Source of the DNA: Pseudomonadota bacterium
GTDB lineage: Bacteria; Pseudomonadota; Gammaproteobacteria; Burkholderiales; Burkholderiaceae_F
DNA length: 19,320 nucleotides
Direction: 5' to 3'
Assembly (NCBI GenBank): GCA_023443095.1
Contig: JAEZVV010000067.1
Location: 1 to 19,320, forward strand
Both the position numbers and the translations under genes were made by a program. The notes beneath the pieces were generated by a model. The model was not told the DNA's origin, did not search any database, and saw only the letters and a program-made list of their open reading frames with translations. Shown here in pieces: positions 7,108-14,824 of the stretch (positions within the stretch are counted from its first letter, which is position 1; each line of letters starts with the position of its first letter).

Positions 7108-7575
7108 ATGAAAATCACGGTAGTAGCGGTCGGCTTGCGCCAGCCCGAATGGGCCGAGACCGCCGTGGCTGACTACCTGGCCCGCTTCCCTTCCGACTTC
7201 CGCGTGGAACTCAAGACCGTCAAGGCCGAGACTCGTGCCGGCCAGCCCGCTGCCAAGCTGATGGCAGCCGAAGCCGAGCGCATCCGCGCCGCCATTCCGT
7301 CCGGCAGCCAAATCGTGGCGATGGACGAACGCGGCCGCGACCTCACCAGCGCGCAGTTCGCCCAGCAGCTTGGACGCTGGCGCGACAGCGCCGAAAACCC
7401 GGCCTTCGTGATCGGCGGCGCTGACGGCCTCGACCCCCAGATCAAAAGCAATGCGCGGCTCCTGATGCGGCTGTCGGCGATGACGCTGCCGCACGCGCTC
7501 GCGCGCGTGCTGCTGGCCGAGCAGATCTACCGCGGCTGGTCGCTGCTGGCCAACCACCCCTACCACCGCGCATGA
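7108..7575 (+). CDS. rlmH: 23S rRNA (pseudouridine(1915)-N(3))-methyltransferase RlmH
   Basis: RlmH methylates pseudouridine 1915 in helix 69 of 23S rRNA, using S-adenosylmethionine, on assembled 70S ribosomes. The 155-residue length is typical. The SPOUT-fold signatures are visible: MKITVVAVG at the start, VAMDERGRDLTSAQFA in the middle, FVIGGADGLD (the SAM-binding loop) and the C-terminal LPHALARVLLAEQIYRGWSLLANHPYHRA, with the final HPYH block important for catalysis in the family. The ATG at 7108 matches the conserved N-terminus; an in-frame extension upstream has no support. The stop overlaps the start of maf by 4 bp (ATGA). Confidence 0.97.
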   Translation: MKITVVAVGLRQPEWAETAVADYLARFPSDFRVELKTVKAETRAGQPAAKLMAAEAERIRAAIPSGSQIVAMDERGRDLTSAQFAQQLGRWRDSAENPAFVIGGADGLDPQIKSNARLLMRLSAMTLPHALARVLLAEQIYRGWSLLANHPYHRA

Positions 7576-8186
7576 AACCGATCTATCTCGCTTCCCGCAG
7601 CCCGCGCCGGCGCGAGCTTCTCAAACAGATCGGCGTGCGCTTCGAGACCCTGCTCGTGCGCCTGGCGCCGCCGCGCGGCGCCGATGTCGACGAAGTCCAG
7701 CACGAAGGCGAACCGGCCAACGATTACGTCGTGCGCACCGCGCGCGAGAAGGCCGAGTTCGGCGCCCAGGTGGTGCGCGCGCGCGGCATGCTCGTGCGCC
7801 CCGTGCTGTCGGCCGACACCGTCGTCATCCTCGACGGCGAAGTGCTGGGGAAACCGGCCGACGCCGCTCAGGCGACCGAGACCTTGCGCCGGCTGTCCGG
7901 CCGCAGCCATGAGGTGCGCACCGCAGTCGCCCTGGCCCAGGCGCCCGACGTTCCGGCACTCGAGGCCTTGTCGGTGTCGACGGTGTATTTCCGCGCCATC
8001 AGCGAGGCCGAGATCCGCCATTACGTCGGCAGCGGCGACCCCTTCGACAAAGCCGGCTCCTACGGCATCCAGGGGCACGCCGGGGTCTTCGTTGAACGCA
8101 TCGAAGGCAGCTACACCGGCATCATGGGGCTGCCCGTCTTCGAGACCGCGCAGCTGCTCGCCAAGGTCGGCATCCGGGTGATCTGA
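7572..8186 (+). CDS. maf: Maf-family nucleoside triphosphate pyrophosphatase (YhdE-like)
   Basis: Maf proteins hydrolyse nucleoside triphosphates to monophosphates and remove unwanted pyrimidine or modified nucleotides from the pool. The 204-residue protein has ASRSPRRRELL (7-17), the catalytic SADTVV block (Asp82), VLGKP, and FDKAGSYGIQG with GSYTGIMGLP near the end. The SADT and KAGSYGIQG pattern suits the YhdE subgroup (dTTP/UTP), but specificity is an inference. A small insert after residue 68 (RARGMLVRP) separates the helix from the catalytic strand. The start overlaps the rlmH stop by 4 bp. The gene is last in the plus-strand block; a small hairpin (GACGC 8193-8197, GCGTC 8203-8207) follows without a T-run. 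Confidence 0.95.
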   Translation: MKPIYLASRSPRRRELLKQIGVRFETLLVRLAPPRGADVDEVQHEGEPANDYVVRTAREKAEFGAQVVRARGMLVRPVLSADTVVILDGEVLGKPADAAQATETLRRLSGRSHEVRTAVALAQAPDVPALEALSVSTVYFRAISEAEIRHYVGSGDPFDKAGSYGIQGHAGVFVERIEGSYTGIMGLPVFETAQLLAKVGIRVI

Positions 8187-8214
8187 AGCCCGGACGCCGA
8201 CCGCGTCGACCTCC

Positions 8215-9558
8215 CTACTTGCGTGCCGGCAGGTTGGGCAGGACCGGCGCCGAAACCCCGTCCACCCCGACCAGCCCCAGAGTCAGCAGCAGACCGTTCT
8301 GCACCGCGCGCCAGGCCTCAGTCGGCTCGTACCACTCGGTGCGCGAATGGCCGTTGCCGCTCTTGCCGCCCTTGGCGATGGTGATCGCCGGGATGCCGAG
8401 CGAAATCGGCAGGTTCGAGTCGGTACTGGCGTAAGTGAGCGCCTTGATCCGGTAGTCGCCGAGCGAACGCAGGCTGGCCTCGGCCGCCTGCACCAGCGGA
8501 TGCTCGTCGGGCGTCGCGCCGGCGGGGCGGTCACCCACCAGCTTGATGTCGACCGAAATCGCCTTGGGCGTGTTCCAGCGTCGGTTCTCCTCGTCGACAG
8601 CAGGCTGCAGCGTGGCAAGGATCTGCTGTTCGACTGCCAGCAGCGAAGGCATCGCGTTCGAACGCATGTCGATCCGCATCATCGCGCGCTGGGCGATGCT
8701 GTTGATCGAGGTTCCACCTTCGACCGTGCCGACGGTGAAGGTGGTCTTGGGCGAGGCCGGCGGCACCACGTCGCCGATCTTGGCGATCGCCCGGCCCATC
8801 GCATGGATGGCGCTCGGCACCTTGCCGAAAGCGCCGAAGCTGTGGCCGCCGGGGCCGTTGAACGTGACCTCGTAGCGGTGGCTGCCGGTGGCCTTGGTGG
8901 TGGGCCGTTCGATGTCGCCGCCGTCGAAGGTGACGAAACCGTCGATGTCCTTGAAGTCGGCAAACACGCGTTTGACGCCGCGCAGGTCGCCCAGGCCTTC
9001 TTCGCTCACATCGCCGACGAAGATGAGGTCGCCCACGGTCTTGAGACCGGTCTCGTTCATCACCTTGATCATCGACAGCATCGACGCCACGCCGCGGGCG
9101 TTGTCGGCAATGCCGGGGCCGATGATGCGGCCGTCTTTTTCGGTGAGCGCGAGCGGCGTGTCGTTGGCAAATACCGAGTCGATGTGCGCCGCCACCATCA
9201 CCGTCAGGCCATCGGGCTTGGTGCCCTTGCGCACGCCGATCACGTTGCCGATCGGGTCGACGTAGGCGTCCTTCAAGCCCAGCTCCTTGAATCGCTGCAG
9301 CAGGTATTCGGAACGCTTGGTTTCTTCGCCCGAGAAGCCGGGAATCAGGGCAATCCGCTTCTGTTCTTCGAGCGCGCGGGCATCGTCGGCCTTGAGCGCA
9401 GCCAGCGCCTTGGACACGGCGGGCGCGGCGTTGATCTTGGAATAGGCCTGGGTCACGGCGGGCGCAACCTTGACCGGCGGCAGTTCCTGGGCCGCGCCTG
9501 CTAGCGGCACGGCCATGAAGGTGGCGGCAATCAGTTGCGCAAGAATCGTCTTATTCAC
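8215..9558 (-). CDS. Exported M20 family zinc metallopeptidase
   Basis: This 447-residue enzyme is a predicted di-zinc aminopeptidase or carboxypeptidase of the M20/PepT type, exported to the periplasm or beyond. A signal peptide is visible (start MNKTILAQLIAATFMAVPLAGA, cut near AQ/ELPP). Metal and catalytic residues appear in order: AAHIDS (His125, Asp127), IADNARG (Asp152), SEEGLGD (Glu186/Glu187), FDGGD (Asp212 or Asp215) and NGHSRTEW (His404). The dimerisation domain begins near residue 225, with GPGGHSFGAFG (His239) as the landmark. The start is GTG at 9558, supported by AGGAG at 9566-9570 (opposite strand) with a 7-nt gap. The gene is convergent with maf, 28 bp away, and so does not belong to that operon. 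The peptide substrate cannot be told from the sequence. Confidence 0.94.
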   Translation of the reverse strand: MNKTILAQLIAATFMAVPLAGAAQELPPVKVAPAVTQAYSKINAAPAVSKALAALKADDARALEEQKRIALIPGFSGEETKRSEYLLQRFKELGLKDAYVDPIGNVIGVRKGTKPDGLTVMVAAHIDSVFANDTPLALTEKDGRIIGPGIADNARGVASMLSMIKVMNETGLKTVGDLIFVGDVSEEGLGDLRGVKRVFADFKDIDGFVTFDGGDIERPTTKATGSHRYEVTFNGPGGHSFGAFGKVPSAIHAMGRAIAKIGDVVPPASPKTTFTVGTVEGGTSINSIAQRAMMRIDMRSNAMPSLLAVEQQILATLQPAVDEENRRWNTPKAISVDIKLVGDRPAGATPDEHPLVQAAEASLRSLGDYRIKALTYASTDSNLPISLGIPAITIAKGGKSGNGHSRTEWYEPTEAWRAVQNGLLLTLGLVGVDGVSAPVLPNLPARK

Positions 9559-9658
9559 TGCAGAACTCCTGTTGCATAGCCCGGGCCAGCCGACGGCCAG
9601 TCCGACGCCGCGGCGCGGGAGCTTTTTTGCTTCGGAGTCCGCAGCGCGCAGCCACTAT

Positions 9659-9680
9659 GGACCCGGCCAGGGCCCGGTCC
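9659..9680. promoter_or_regulatory. 22-bp near-perfect palindrome between divergent M20 peptidase and CHR genes
   Basis: The arms GGACCCGGCC (9659-9668) and GGCCCGGTCC (9671-9680) are complementary at 9 of 10 positions around a 2-bp centre. A TTGACG hexamer (9681-9686) abuts the right arm, but no matching -10 box lies 16-18 bp further on. The location between two divergent genes fits an operator. The rest of 9559-9789 shows a T6 tract (9623-9628) and nothing else I can name. Confidence 0.35.
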
Positions 9681-9789
9681 TTGACGGCCCGCAAGGCCGG
9701 CAGCGCCAAGCGGGGAAACCATCAGCCGAGCGATCGGATCGCGAGCCGCAGCCGGCGATACGCAAACTCCAGGCGCTAGCATTGATGGC

Positions 9790-10368
9790 ATGAACCCCGC
9801 CCCGACCGAGCTGCGCCGGCCGCGCTCCTGCACCGAGATCTTTCTCACTTTCAACCGCCTCGCGCTGCAAGGCTTCGGCGGCGTGCTCGCGATCGCCCAG
9901 CGCGAACTGGTCGAACGCGAACGCTGGCTCTCGCGCGAACAGTTCGTCGAACTGCTTTCGACCGCGCAGGTGCTGCCCGGGCCGAACGTGGTGAACATTG
10001 CCCTGATGGTGGGCGACCGTTTCTTCGGCACGCGCGGCGCGGGAGCGGCGCTCGCCGGCATGATGCTGCTGCCGCTGGCGCTGGTGCTGTCGGCCACGGC
10101 GCTCTACCAGCACAGCTCGCAATGGCCGGCGGTGGCGGGCGCCTTGCGCGGCATGGGAGCGGTGGCGGCGGGCCTGATCATCGGCACGGCCATCTCGCTC
10201 GCTCGCGGTTTCGGCAGCAGCCCTCTGGGTCGCCTGCCGTGGCTGCTGGCCGCCGGCGCCACCTTCGGGCTCGTCGCCTGGCTCAGGCTGCCACTGGTAT
10301 GGGTGCTGCCCACCCTCGGCAGCCTCTCCTGCGCCTGGGCCTGGCACCGGCTGAAAGGCCGGCCATGA
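9790..10368 (+). CDS. Chromate transporter (CHR) family protein, half-size subunit 1
   Basis: CHR proteins export chromate, or a related oxyanion, by using the membrane potential. This 192-residue protein corresponds to one half of a full-length ChrA. It has the family's N-terminal signature: FLTFNRLALQGFGGVLAIAQRELVERERW followed by EQFVELLSTAQVLPGPNVVNIALMVG. Several hydrophobic membrane segments follow, near residues 85-105, 118-140 and 150-180. The next gene encodes the other half and overlaps this one by 4 bp (ATGA), so a heterodimer of short-chain CHR proteins is likely. No clear ribosome site precedes the ATG at 9790, and a TAGCAT hexamer (9777-9782) sits so close that a leaderless mRNA is possible. 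Chromate as the substrate is assumed from the family only. Confidence 0.92.
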   Translation: MNPAPTELRRPRSCTEIFLTFNRLALQGFGGVLAIAQRELVERERWLSREQFVELLSTAQVLPGPNVVNIALMVGDRFFGTRGAGAALAGMMLLPLALVLSATALYQHSSQWPAVAGALRGMGAVAAGLIIGTAISLARGFGSSPLGRLPWLLAAGATFGLVAWLRLPLVWVLPTLGSLSCAWAWHRLKGRP

Positions 10369-10895
10369 ACCTCGGCTTCGAGTCCTGGCTGGCCCTGTTC
10401 GGCCACTTCTTCATGCTGTCGTTCCTGTCTTTCGGCGGCGCGATGTCGGTGGCGCCCGACATCCATCGCTATCTGGTCGACCAGACCGGCCTGCTGAGCG
10501 ACGTCCAGTTCAACGCCTCGATTGCCATCGCCCAGGCCTCGCCCGGTCCGAACGTCCTGTTCGTGGTGGTGATGGGCTGGCAGGCCGCGGGCTGGGCCGG
10601 CGCGACGGCGACCCTGCTCGGCATCATGCTGCCTTCGACTTTGCTCGCGGTGGGCGTGGCGCGCTGGGGCCACGCCCGCGCCGACTGGTTGCCGCTGCGC
10701 GCCTTCCGCGCCGGCATGGCGCCGCTCACGATCGGCCTGCTGGGCGCCACCGGCTGGATCCTGAGCAGCGATGCTCCGGGCTGGCGGCCGGCGGCCGTCA
10801 CTATGCTCGCCGCCGTGCTGGTCTGGCGGACCCGCATCCACCTGCTCTGGTTGATTGCCGCCGGCGGCCTGCTGGGGGCTGTCGGCTGGGTCTGA
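10365..10895 (+). CDS. Chromate transporter (CHR) family protein, half-size subunit 2
   Basis: This is the partner half of the short-chain CHR pair, 176 residues. It repeats the CHR signature in diverged form: FMLSFLSFGGAMSVAPDIHRYLVDQTGLLSDVQFNASIAIAQASPGPNVLFVVVMGW. The FGG and PGP motifs line up with those of the upstream gene. Three to four further hydrophobic segments follow (about 78-95, 115-135, 143-160 and 162-176). Members of such pairs often insert in opposite orientations; this was established for other short-chain CHR pairs and is inferred here. The ATG overlaps the upstream stop. A terminator-like hairpin lies 50 bp after the stop. Confidence 0.92.
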   Translation: MNLGFESWLALFGHFFMLSFLSFGGAMSVAPDIHRYLVDQTGLLSDVQFNASIAIAQASPGPNVLFVVVMGWQAAGWAGATATLLGIMLPSTLLAVGVARWGHARADWLPLRAFRAGMAPLTIGLLGATGWILSSDAPGWRPAAVTMLAAVLVWRTRIHLLWLIAAGGLLGAVGWV

Positions 10896-10945
10896 GGCCC
10901 CGACCGCAACGGCCGGCTGGATCGATCTGAGACAATCCCCTCTTC

Positions 10946-10970
10946 GCCGGCTGACTGCCGGCCTTTTGTT
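10946..10970 (+). terminator. Intrinsic terminator-like hairpin before rarD
   Basis: The arms GCCGGC (10946-10951) and GCCGGC (10957-10962) pair around the 5-nt loop TGACT and are followed by CTTTTGTTT. It fits termination of the CHR operon. A GACAAT hexamer (10931-10936) resembles a -10 box and lies just upstream, so the hairpin might instead fall inside the rarD leader. Confidence 0.6.
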
Positions 10971-10979
10971 TCAAGCAGC

Positions 10980-11876
10980 ATGAATCCAGGCATCTTCTAC
11001 GCCGCCGGCGCTTACGCGCTGTGGGGCCTGTTCCCCATCTACTTCAAATGGCTCGCCCACGTCGCCTCGAGCGAAGTGCTGGCGCACCGGATCGCATGGT
11101 CGCTCGCGGTCGTGCTGGTCCTGCTCGCCGCCAAGCGCTCGTGGTCTTGGATCGCGGTGACGGCGCGTCAGCCCAAGGTGCTGGCCGGTTTTGCCTTGTC
11201 CGCCGTCCTGATCGCCGCCAACTGGGGGATTTATATCTGGGCGGTGGCCAACGATCACGTGATCGATGCGAGCCTGGGTTATTTCATCAACCCCCTCGTC
11301 AACATCCTGTTCGGCGCGGTGCTGCTGGGTGAGCGGCTGCGCCGCCTGCAGTGGGTGGCGGTGGTGGTCGCCGCGGCCGGTGTGGCCTGGTTGACCTGGG
11401 CCGCCGGCAGGCCGCCCTGGATCGGCCTGGCGCTTGCCTTCACCTTCGCCAGCTACGGCCTGCTGCGCAAGACCGCCACCCTCGGCTCGCTCGAAGGCCT
11501 GGCACTCGAGACCGCCCTGCTGTTTCCTTTCGCTCTGGGCTGGCTGGCCTGGCTGGTCAGCCAGGGACAGGCGGTCTTCGTCGAAGCGCCGCTCTCCATG
11601 CAGCTGCTGCTCGCTGCCGCCGGACCGATCACCGCTCTGCCGCTGCTGCTGTTTGCCACCGGCGCGCGGCGCATCGCTTTTTCGACCCTGGGCCTGCTGC
11701 AATACATCGGACCGACGCTGCAGTTTGCGATCGGGGTCTGGCTCTACCACGAGCCCTTCGACGGCTCGAGGGCGATCGGCTTCATCCTGATCTGGGTGGC
11801 GCTGGCCATCTTCAGCCTCGAGAGCCTGGTCTGGATGCACCGGGTCTCGCGCCGCTCGCGCGAGCAGGTGGCGTAA
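10980..11876 (+). CDS. rarD: RarD family permease (EamA superfamily)
   Basis: RarD proteins are ten-helix inner-membrane permeases of the drug/metabolite transporter superfamily; the E. coli gene was named for a chloramphenicol-related phenotype, and the true substrate is not settled. The 298-residue protein starts AAGAYALWGLFPIYFKWLAHVASSEVLAHRIAWSL, a hallmark of RarD, followed by LIAANWGIYIWAVANDHVIDASLGYFINPLVNILFGAVLLGERL. The second EamA repeat includes ASYGLLRKT, GPITALPLLLFATGARRIAFSTLGLLQYIGPTLQFAIGVWLYHEPF. Ten hydrophobic segments are evenly spread. The ATG at 10980 matches the normal family N-terminus. Spacing from both neighbours (84 and 92 bp) suggests it is transcribed on its own. 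Confidence 0.95.
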   Translation: MNPGIFYAAGAYALWGLFPIYFKWLAHVASSEVLAHRIAWSLAVVLVLLAAKRSWSWIAVTARQPKVLAGFALSAVLIAANWGIYIWAVANDHVIDASLGYFINPLVNILFGAVLLGERLRRLQWVAVVVAAAGVAWLTWAAGRPPWIGLALAFTFASYGLLRKTATLGSLEGLALETALLFPFALGWLAWLVSQGQAVFVEAPLSMQLLLAAAGPITALPLLLFATGARRIAFSTLGLLQYIGPTLQFAIGVWLYHEPFDGSRAIGFILIWVALAIFSLESLVWMHRVSRRSREQVA

Positions 11877-11968
11877 GCCGGGCGCCCACTTCGCTGGTCC
11901 AGCCGAACACTCGGGCTTAGACAAGCGGCGGCAATCGGGTAAGGTGGAGCCGACTTCCGAGCCCCGTC

Positions 11969-12634
11969 ATGAACGTCCGCCACTTCCTGCGTGCCCGCCA
12001 CCGTCTGCTCACGGCGGCGGCGCTCGGGCTGGTGGCGGGGGCCGCCCTGCCGGAGACGGTGGCTGCGATTCCGCGCCTGCTGCTGGCCTGGAACGTGTTT
12101 GCCTGGACTTACATGATCCTGGTCTGGGTCATGATGCTGCGCGCCGACGACCGCCACTTCGACCGTCTGGCGCAGCAGACCGACGAAAAGGCTCATGTGG
12201 TCTTAAGCCTGGTGAGCGGCGCCGCGGTGATGAGCCTGCTGGCTATTTTTCTCGAGCTCGCCCGAGTCGGCAACGAAATCGGCGCCCAGCGCGAACTGGG
12301 GCTCTGGCTCACCGGCATCACCGTGGTCGGCTCGTGGCTGCTGGTCCCGACCGCCTTCACCCTGCATTACGCCCACCTCTACTACTCCAGCGGCGGGCAG
12401 AACCAGAGCACGCCCCCTCTCGTATTTCCCGAGCCGGGTTGCGTCCCTGACTACTGGGACTTCCTGTATTTCTCTTTCACGATCGCAGTGGCCTCGCAAA
12501 CGGCCGAAGTGGCCTGCGCCAGCCGCACCATGCGCAAGACGGTTCTTGCGCAATCGCTTCTGACCTTTGTCTTCAACACCAGCATCCTCGCCCTCATGGT
12601 CAACATCGCGGCGAGCCTGGCTTTCTCGAACTGA
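11969..12634 (+). CDS. DUF1345 family membrane protein
   Basis: This 221-residue inner-membrane protein belongs to the uncharacterised DUF1345 family. The family signature is the segment PDYWDFLYFSFTIAVASQTAEV (about residues 160-180), followed by MRKTVLAQSLLTFVFNTSILALMVNI. Hydrophobic segments lie near residues 14-34, 37-57, 78-98, 109-128, 164-180 and 193-218. LHYAHLYYSS before the signature is also typical. The gene ends 4 bp before pdxY, so these two are probably co-transcribed. A weak promoter-like pair, TAGACA (11918-11923) and TAAGGT (11940-11945) spaced 16 bp, precedes the start; I treat it as tentative. No biochemical function can be given. Confidence 0.9.
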   Translation: MNVRHFLRARHRLLTAAALGLVAGAALPETVAAIPRLLLAWNVFAWTYMILVWVMMLRADDRHFDRLAQQTDEKAHVVLSLVSGAAVMSLLAIFLELARVGNEIGAQRELGLWLTGITVVGSWLLVPTAFTLHYAHLYYSSGGQNQSTPPLVFPEPGCVPDYWDFLYFSFTIAVASQTAEVACASRTMRKTVLAQSLLTFVFNTSILALMVNIAASLAFSN

Positions 12635-12638
12635 CCCC

Positions 12639-13502
12639 ATGAGCGAGCTCGTCCTCACCATCCAGTCCCACGTCGCGTTCGGCCATGTCGGCAACGACGC
12701 CGCCGTATTCCCGCTGCAGCGCCTGGGCTACACCCCGGTGGCGATCCACACCGTGCAGTTTTCCAACCACACCGGCTACGGCGAGTTCCGCGGCCAGGTC
12801 TTTTCCGCCGATCACGTGCGCGAGGTGATCGCCGGTCTGCGCGAGCGCGGTGTGCTGGCGCGCTGCCGCGCCGTGCTCTCGGGCTACCTGGGCGACGCCG
12901 CAATCGGCGAGGCGATCATCGAGGCCGTTGCCGAAATCAAGTCGACCCGCCCCGAGGCGCTGTGGTGCTGCGACCCGGTGATGGGCGACGTCGGCCGCGG
13001 CATCTTTGTCCGCCCCGACATCCCGGCCTTCCTGCGCACGCGCGCAGCGCCGCAGGCCGATGTGCTCACTCCCAACCAGTTCGAGTTCGAGCAGCTGATC
13101 GAGCGGCCTCTCGTCTCCCGCGCCGACGCGGTGGCGAGCGCGCGCGACTTCGTCGCCGCCGGCAAACGCGCTGTGGTGATTACCAGCCTGCGCACGCCCG
13201 ACGTGCCGGCCGACCAGCTCGAAACGCTGGCGGTGGCGCCCGAAGGCGAGTGGATCGTCAACACCCCCTTCCTGCCGCTCTCCCCTTTGCCCAACGGCAT
13301 GGGCGACGTGTTCTCGGCAGTTTTCCTGGGCGCCCTGCTGCGCCAGGCCTCGGTTCCGGCCGCCCTCGAGCACGCTACCGCCTCGCTCTACGCCCTGGTG
13401 CAGGCGCCCCCGCCCGGCAGCCGCGACCTGCCCCTGGTGCGCGAGCAGCAAAGCCTGGTGGCCCCGGCCCAGGTTTTCCGCGCCCGCCGGCTGGCCGCCT
13501 GA
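12639..13502 (+). CDS. pdxY: Pyridoxal kinase PdxY
   Basis: PdxY phosphorylates pyridoxal to pyridoxal 5'-phosphate in the vitamin B6 salvage pathway, as a cytosolic dimer of the ribokinase fold. The 287-residue length equals that of E. coli PdxY. Signatures are visible: IQSHVAFGHVGNDAAVFPLQRLG (substrate binding), VQFSNHTGYGEFRG, VLSGYLGD, CCDPVMGD, TPNQFEFEQL, and the ATP/anion-hole loop PNGMGDVFSAVFLGALL with the catalytic Asp in NGMGD. The ATG at 12639 is only 4 bp after the DUF1345 stop. The stop overlaps the next gene by one base (TGATG), so all three genes probably form one transcript. Confidence 0.96.
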   Translation: MSELVLTIQSHVAFGHVGNDAAVFPLQRLGYTPVAIHTVQFSNHTGYGEFRGQVFSADHVREVIAGLRERGVLARCRAVLSGYLGDAAIGEAIIEAVAEIKSTRPEALWCCDPVMGDVGRGIFVRPDIPAFLRTRAAPQADVLTPNQFEFEQLIERPLVSRADAVASARDFVAAGKRAVVITSLRTPDVPADQLETLAVAPEGEWIVNTPFLPLSPLPNGMGDVFSAVFLGALLRQASVPAALEHATASLYALVQAPPPGSRDLPLVREQQSLVAPAQVFRARRLAA

Positions 13503-14776
13503 TGGCCGATACCTCCTACTGCGCGATCGACTTCGGCACCTCCAACTCGGCCCTCGCCTACACCAGCGCGAGCGGCGTAGCCCTGGCCGAACTCGAGCCC
13601 GGCGCGTCGGCGATCCCGACCGCGCTTTTCTACAGCGCCGAAGACCACAGCGTGACTTACGGCCGCGCCGCGGTGCAGGCTTACGTCGAGGGTTACGAGG
13701 GCCGTTTGCTGCGTTCGATCAAGAGCATCCTCGGCTCCGAGCTGATGGACGAAACCACCGAAATCGCGCCCGGCCAGCAGGTCGCGTATTTCGACGTCCT
13801 GGTCGCCTATCTGCGCCATCTCAAGCAGGTGGCCGAGTCGCAGTGCCAGCGCCGCCTCACCCACGCGGTGATCGGCCGCCCGGTCTTTTTCGTCGACGAC
13901 AACCCGCGGCGCGATGCCCGTGCCCAGGCCAGCCTGGCGCAGGCGGCAATCACCGCCGGTTTCGACGAGGTCGATTTCGAATTCGAGCCGCTCGCCGCTG
14001 CGCTCGACTACGAGTCGCGCATCACGAGCGAACGCCTGGTCTTGGTCGCCGACATCGGCGGCGGCACCTCGGACTTCACCGTCCTGCGCGCCGGCCCCGA
14101 GCAACACACCCGCCGCGACCGGCGCGGCGACATCCTCGCCAACCATGGCGTGCATATCGCCGGCACCGACTTCGACCGCGCGGTCAACCTGGCGGCGATC
14201 AGCCCCAACTTCGGCCTGGGCTCGCCCACTCCGCGCGGCCAGCCGGTGCCGTCCAGCCTCTACCACGATCTCGCCACCTGGCACCTGATCAACACCTGCT
14301 ACAGCCACACCCGACTGGTGGAGGTGCGGCAGATGCGCAGCCTCTACGCCGACCACCACGCGCACTGGCGGCTGATGCACGTGTTGCGCCACCGGCTCGG
14401 CCACGAGCTCGCGGCCGCGGCCGAAGACGCCAAGATTGCGGTCGCCACCACCGGCGCGGCCACGATCGACCTCTCGCACATCGAAGCCGGTCTGAGCTCC
14501 CACTTCGACGAGAAGCAGCAGGCCGCCGCCCTCGAAGCCGGGGTCGAGCGCATCGCCGCCACGGCCGCCGACACCGTGGCGATGGCCGGCCTGGCGGCCG
14601 AGCGGATCGACGCGGTGTATTTCACCGGCGGATCGACCGGGCTGGGCCAGCTTGCCGAACGCATCGCGTCGCGTTTCCCGGCCGCCGAAAGAGTGCGCGG
14701 CGAACGGCTTACCAGCGTCGTGGCAGGGCTGGCGATTGCGGCGCAGCGGCGCTGGAGCCCGGCCGCGGCAGCTTGA
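13502..14776 (+). CDS. yegD: Short Hsp70-family ATPase, YegD-like
   Basis: The 424-residue protein has the Hsp70/actin ATPase fold but no substrate-binding domain, as in E. coli YegD (about 450 residues). Nucleotide motifs are intact: phosphate-1 CAIDFGTSNSAL (residues 7-18), phosphate-2 VLVADIGGGTSDFTVL (about 180-195) and the adenosine motif AVYFTGGSTGLGQLAERI near residue 370. FEFEPLAAALDYE is the typical connect segment before phosphate-2. The absence of a peptide-binding domain means it is not a normal DnaK-like folding chaperone, and its biological role is unknown. The start is joined to the pdxY stop as TGATG. A 7-bp hairpin without a T-run (14778-14784/14794-14800) follows the stop and may mark the end of the unit. 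Confidence 0.92.
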   Translation: MADTSYCAIDFGTSNSALAYTSASGVALAELEPGASAIPTALFYSAEDHSVTYGRAAVQAYVEGYEGRLLRSIKSILGSELMDETTEIAPGQQVAYFDVLVAYLRHLKQVAESQCQRRLTHAVIGRPVFFVDDNPRRDARAQASLAQAAITAGFDEVDFEFEPLAAALDYESRITSERLVLVADIGGGTSDFTVLRAGPEQHTRRDRRGDILANHGVHIAGTDFDRAVNLAAISPNFGLGSPTPRGQPVPSSLYHDLATWHLINTCYSHTRLVEVRQMRSLYADHHAHWRLMHVLRHRLGHELAAAAEDAKIAVATTGAATIDLSHIEAGLSSHFDEKQQAAALEAGVERIAATAADTVAMAGLAAERIDAVYFTGGSTGLGQLAERIASRFPAAERVRGERLTSVVAGLAIAAQRRWSPAAAA

Positions 14777-14777
14777 T

Positions 14778-14800
14778 CGCGGCCCGAGCTATCGGCCGCG
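14778..14800. repeat. 7-bp hairpin between YegD-like gene and OPT transporter gene
   Basis: The arms CGCGGCC (14778-14784) and GGCCGCG (14794-14800) are perfect around a 9-nt loop. The hairpin begins 2 nt after the stop codon of the Hsp70-like gene and ends 24 nt before the next ATG. No T-run follows on either strand, so a role as terminator is uncertain. Confidence 0.35.
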
Positions 14801-14824
14801 GGGGCTCTGGTGTAGCTTGGCTCC

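Noticed and set aside
8347..9504. 385-codon plus-strand open frame opposite the M20 peptidase gene
   Set aside because: It is a His/Arg/Ala/Gly-rich shadow of a well-supported gene; such long antisense frames are normal at this GC content.
9606..9628. GC palindrome followed by a T6 tract, terminator-like
   Set aside because: The palindrome has no loop, no plus-strand gene runs into it, and it lies upstream of the peptidase start rather than after a gene.
13388..14503. 371-codon minus-strand open frame opposite the Hsp70-like gene
   Set aside because: The opposite strand encodes complete Hsp70 motifs; this frame has no recognisable domain or start signal.
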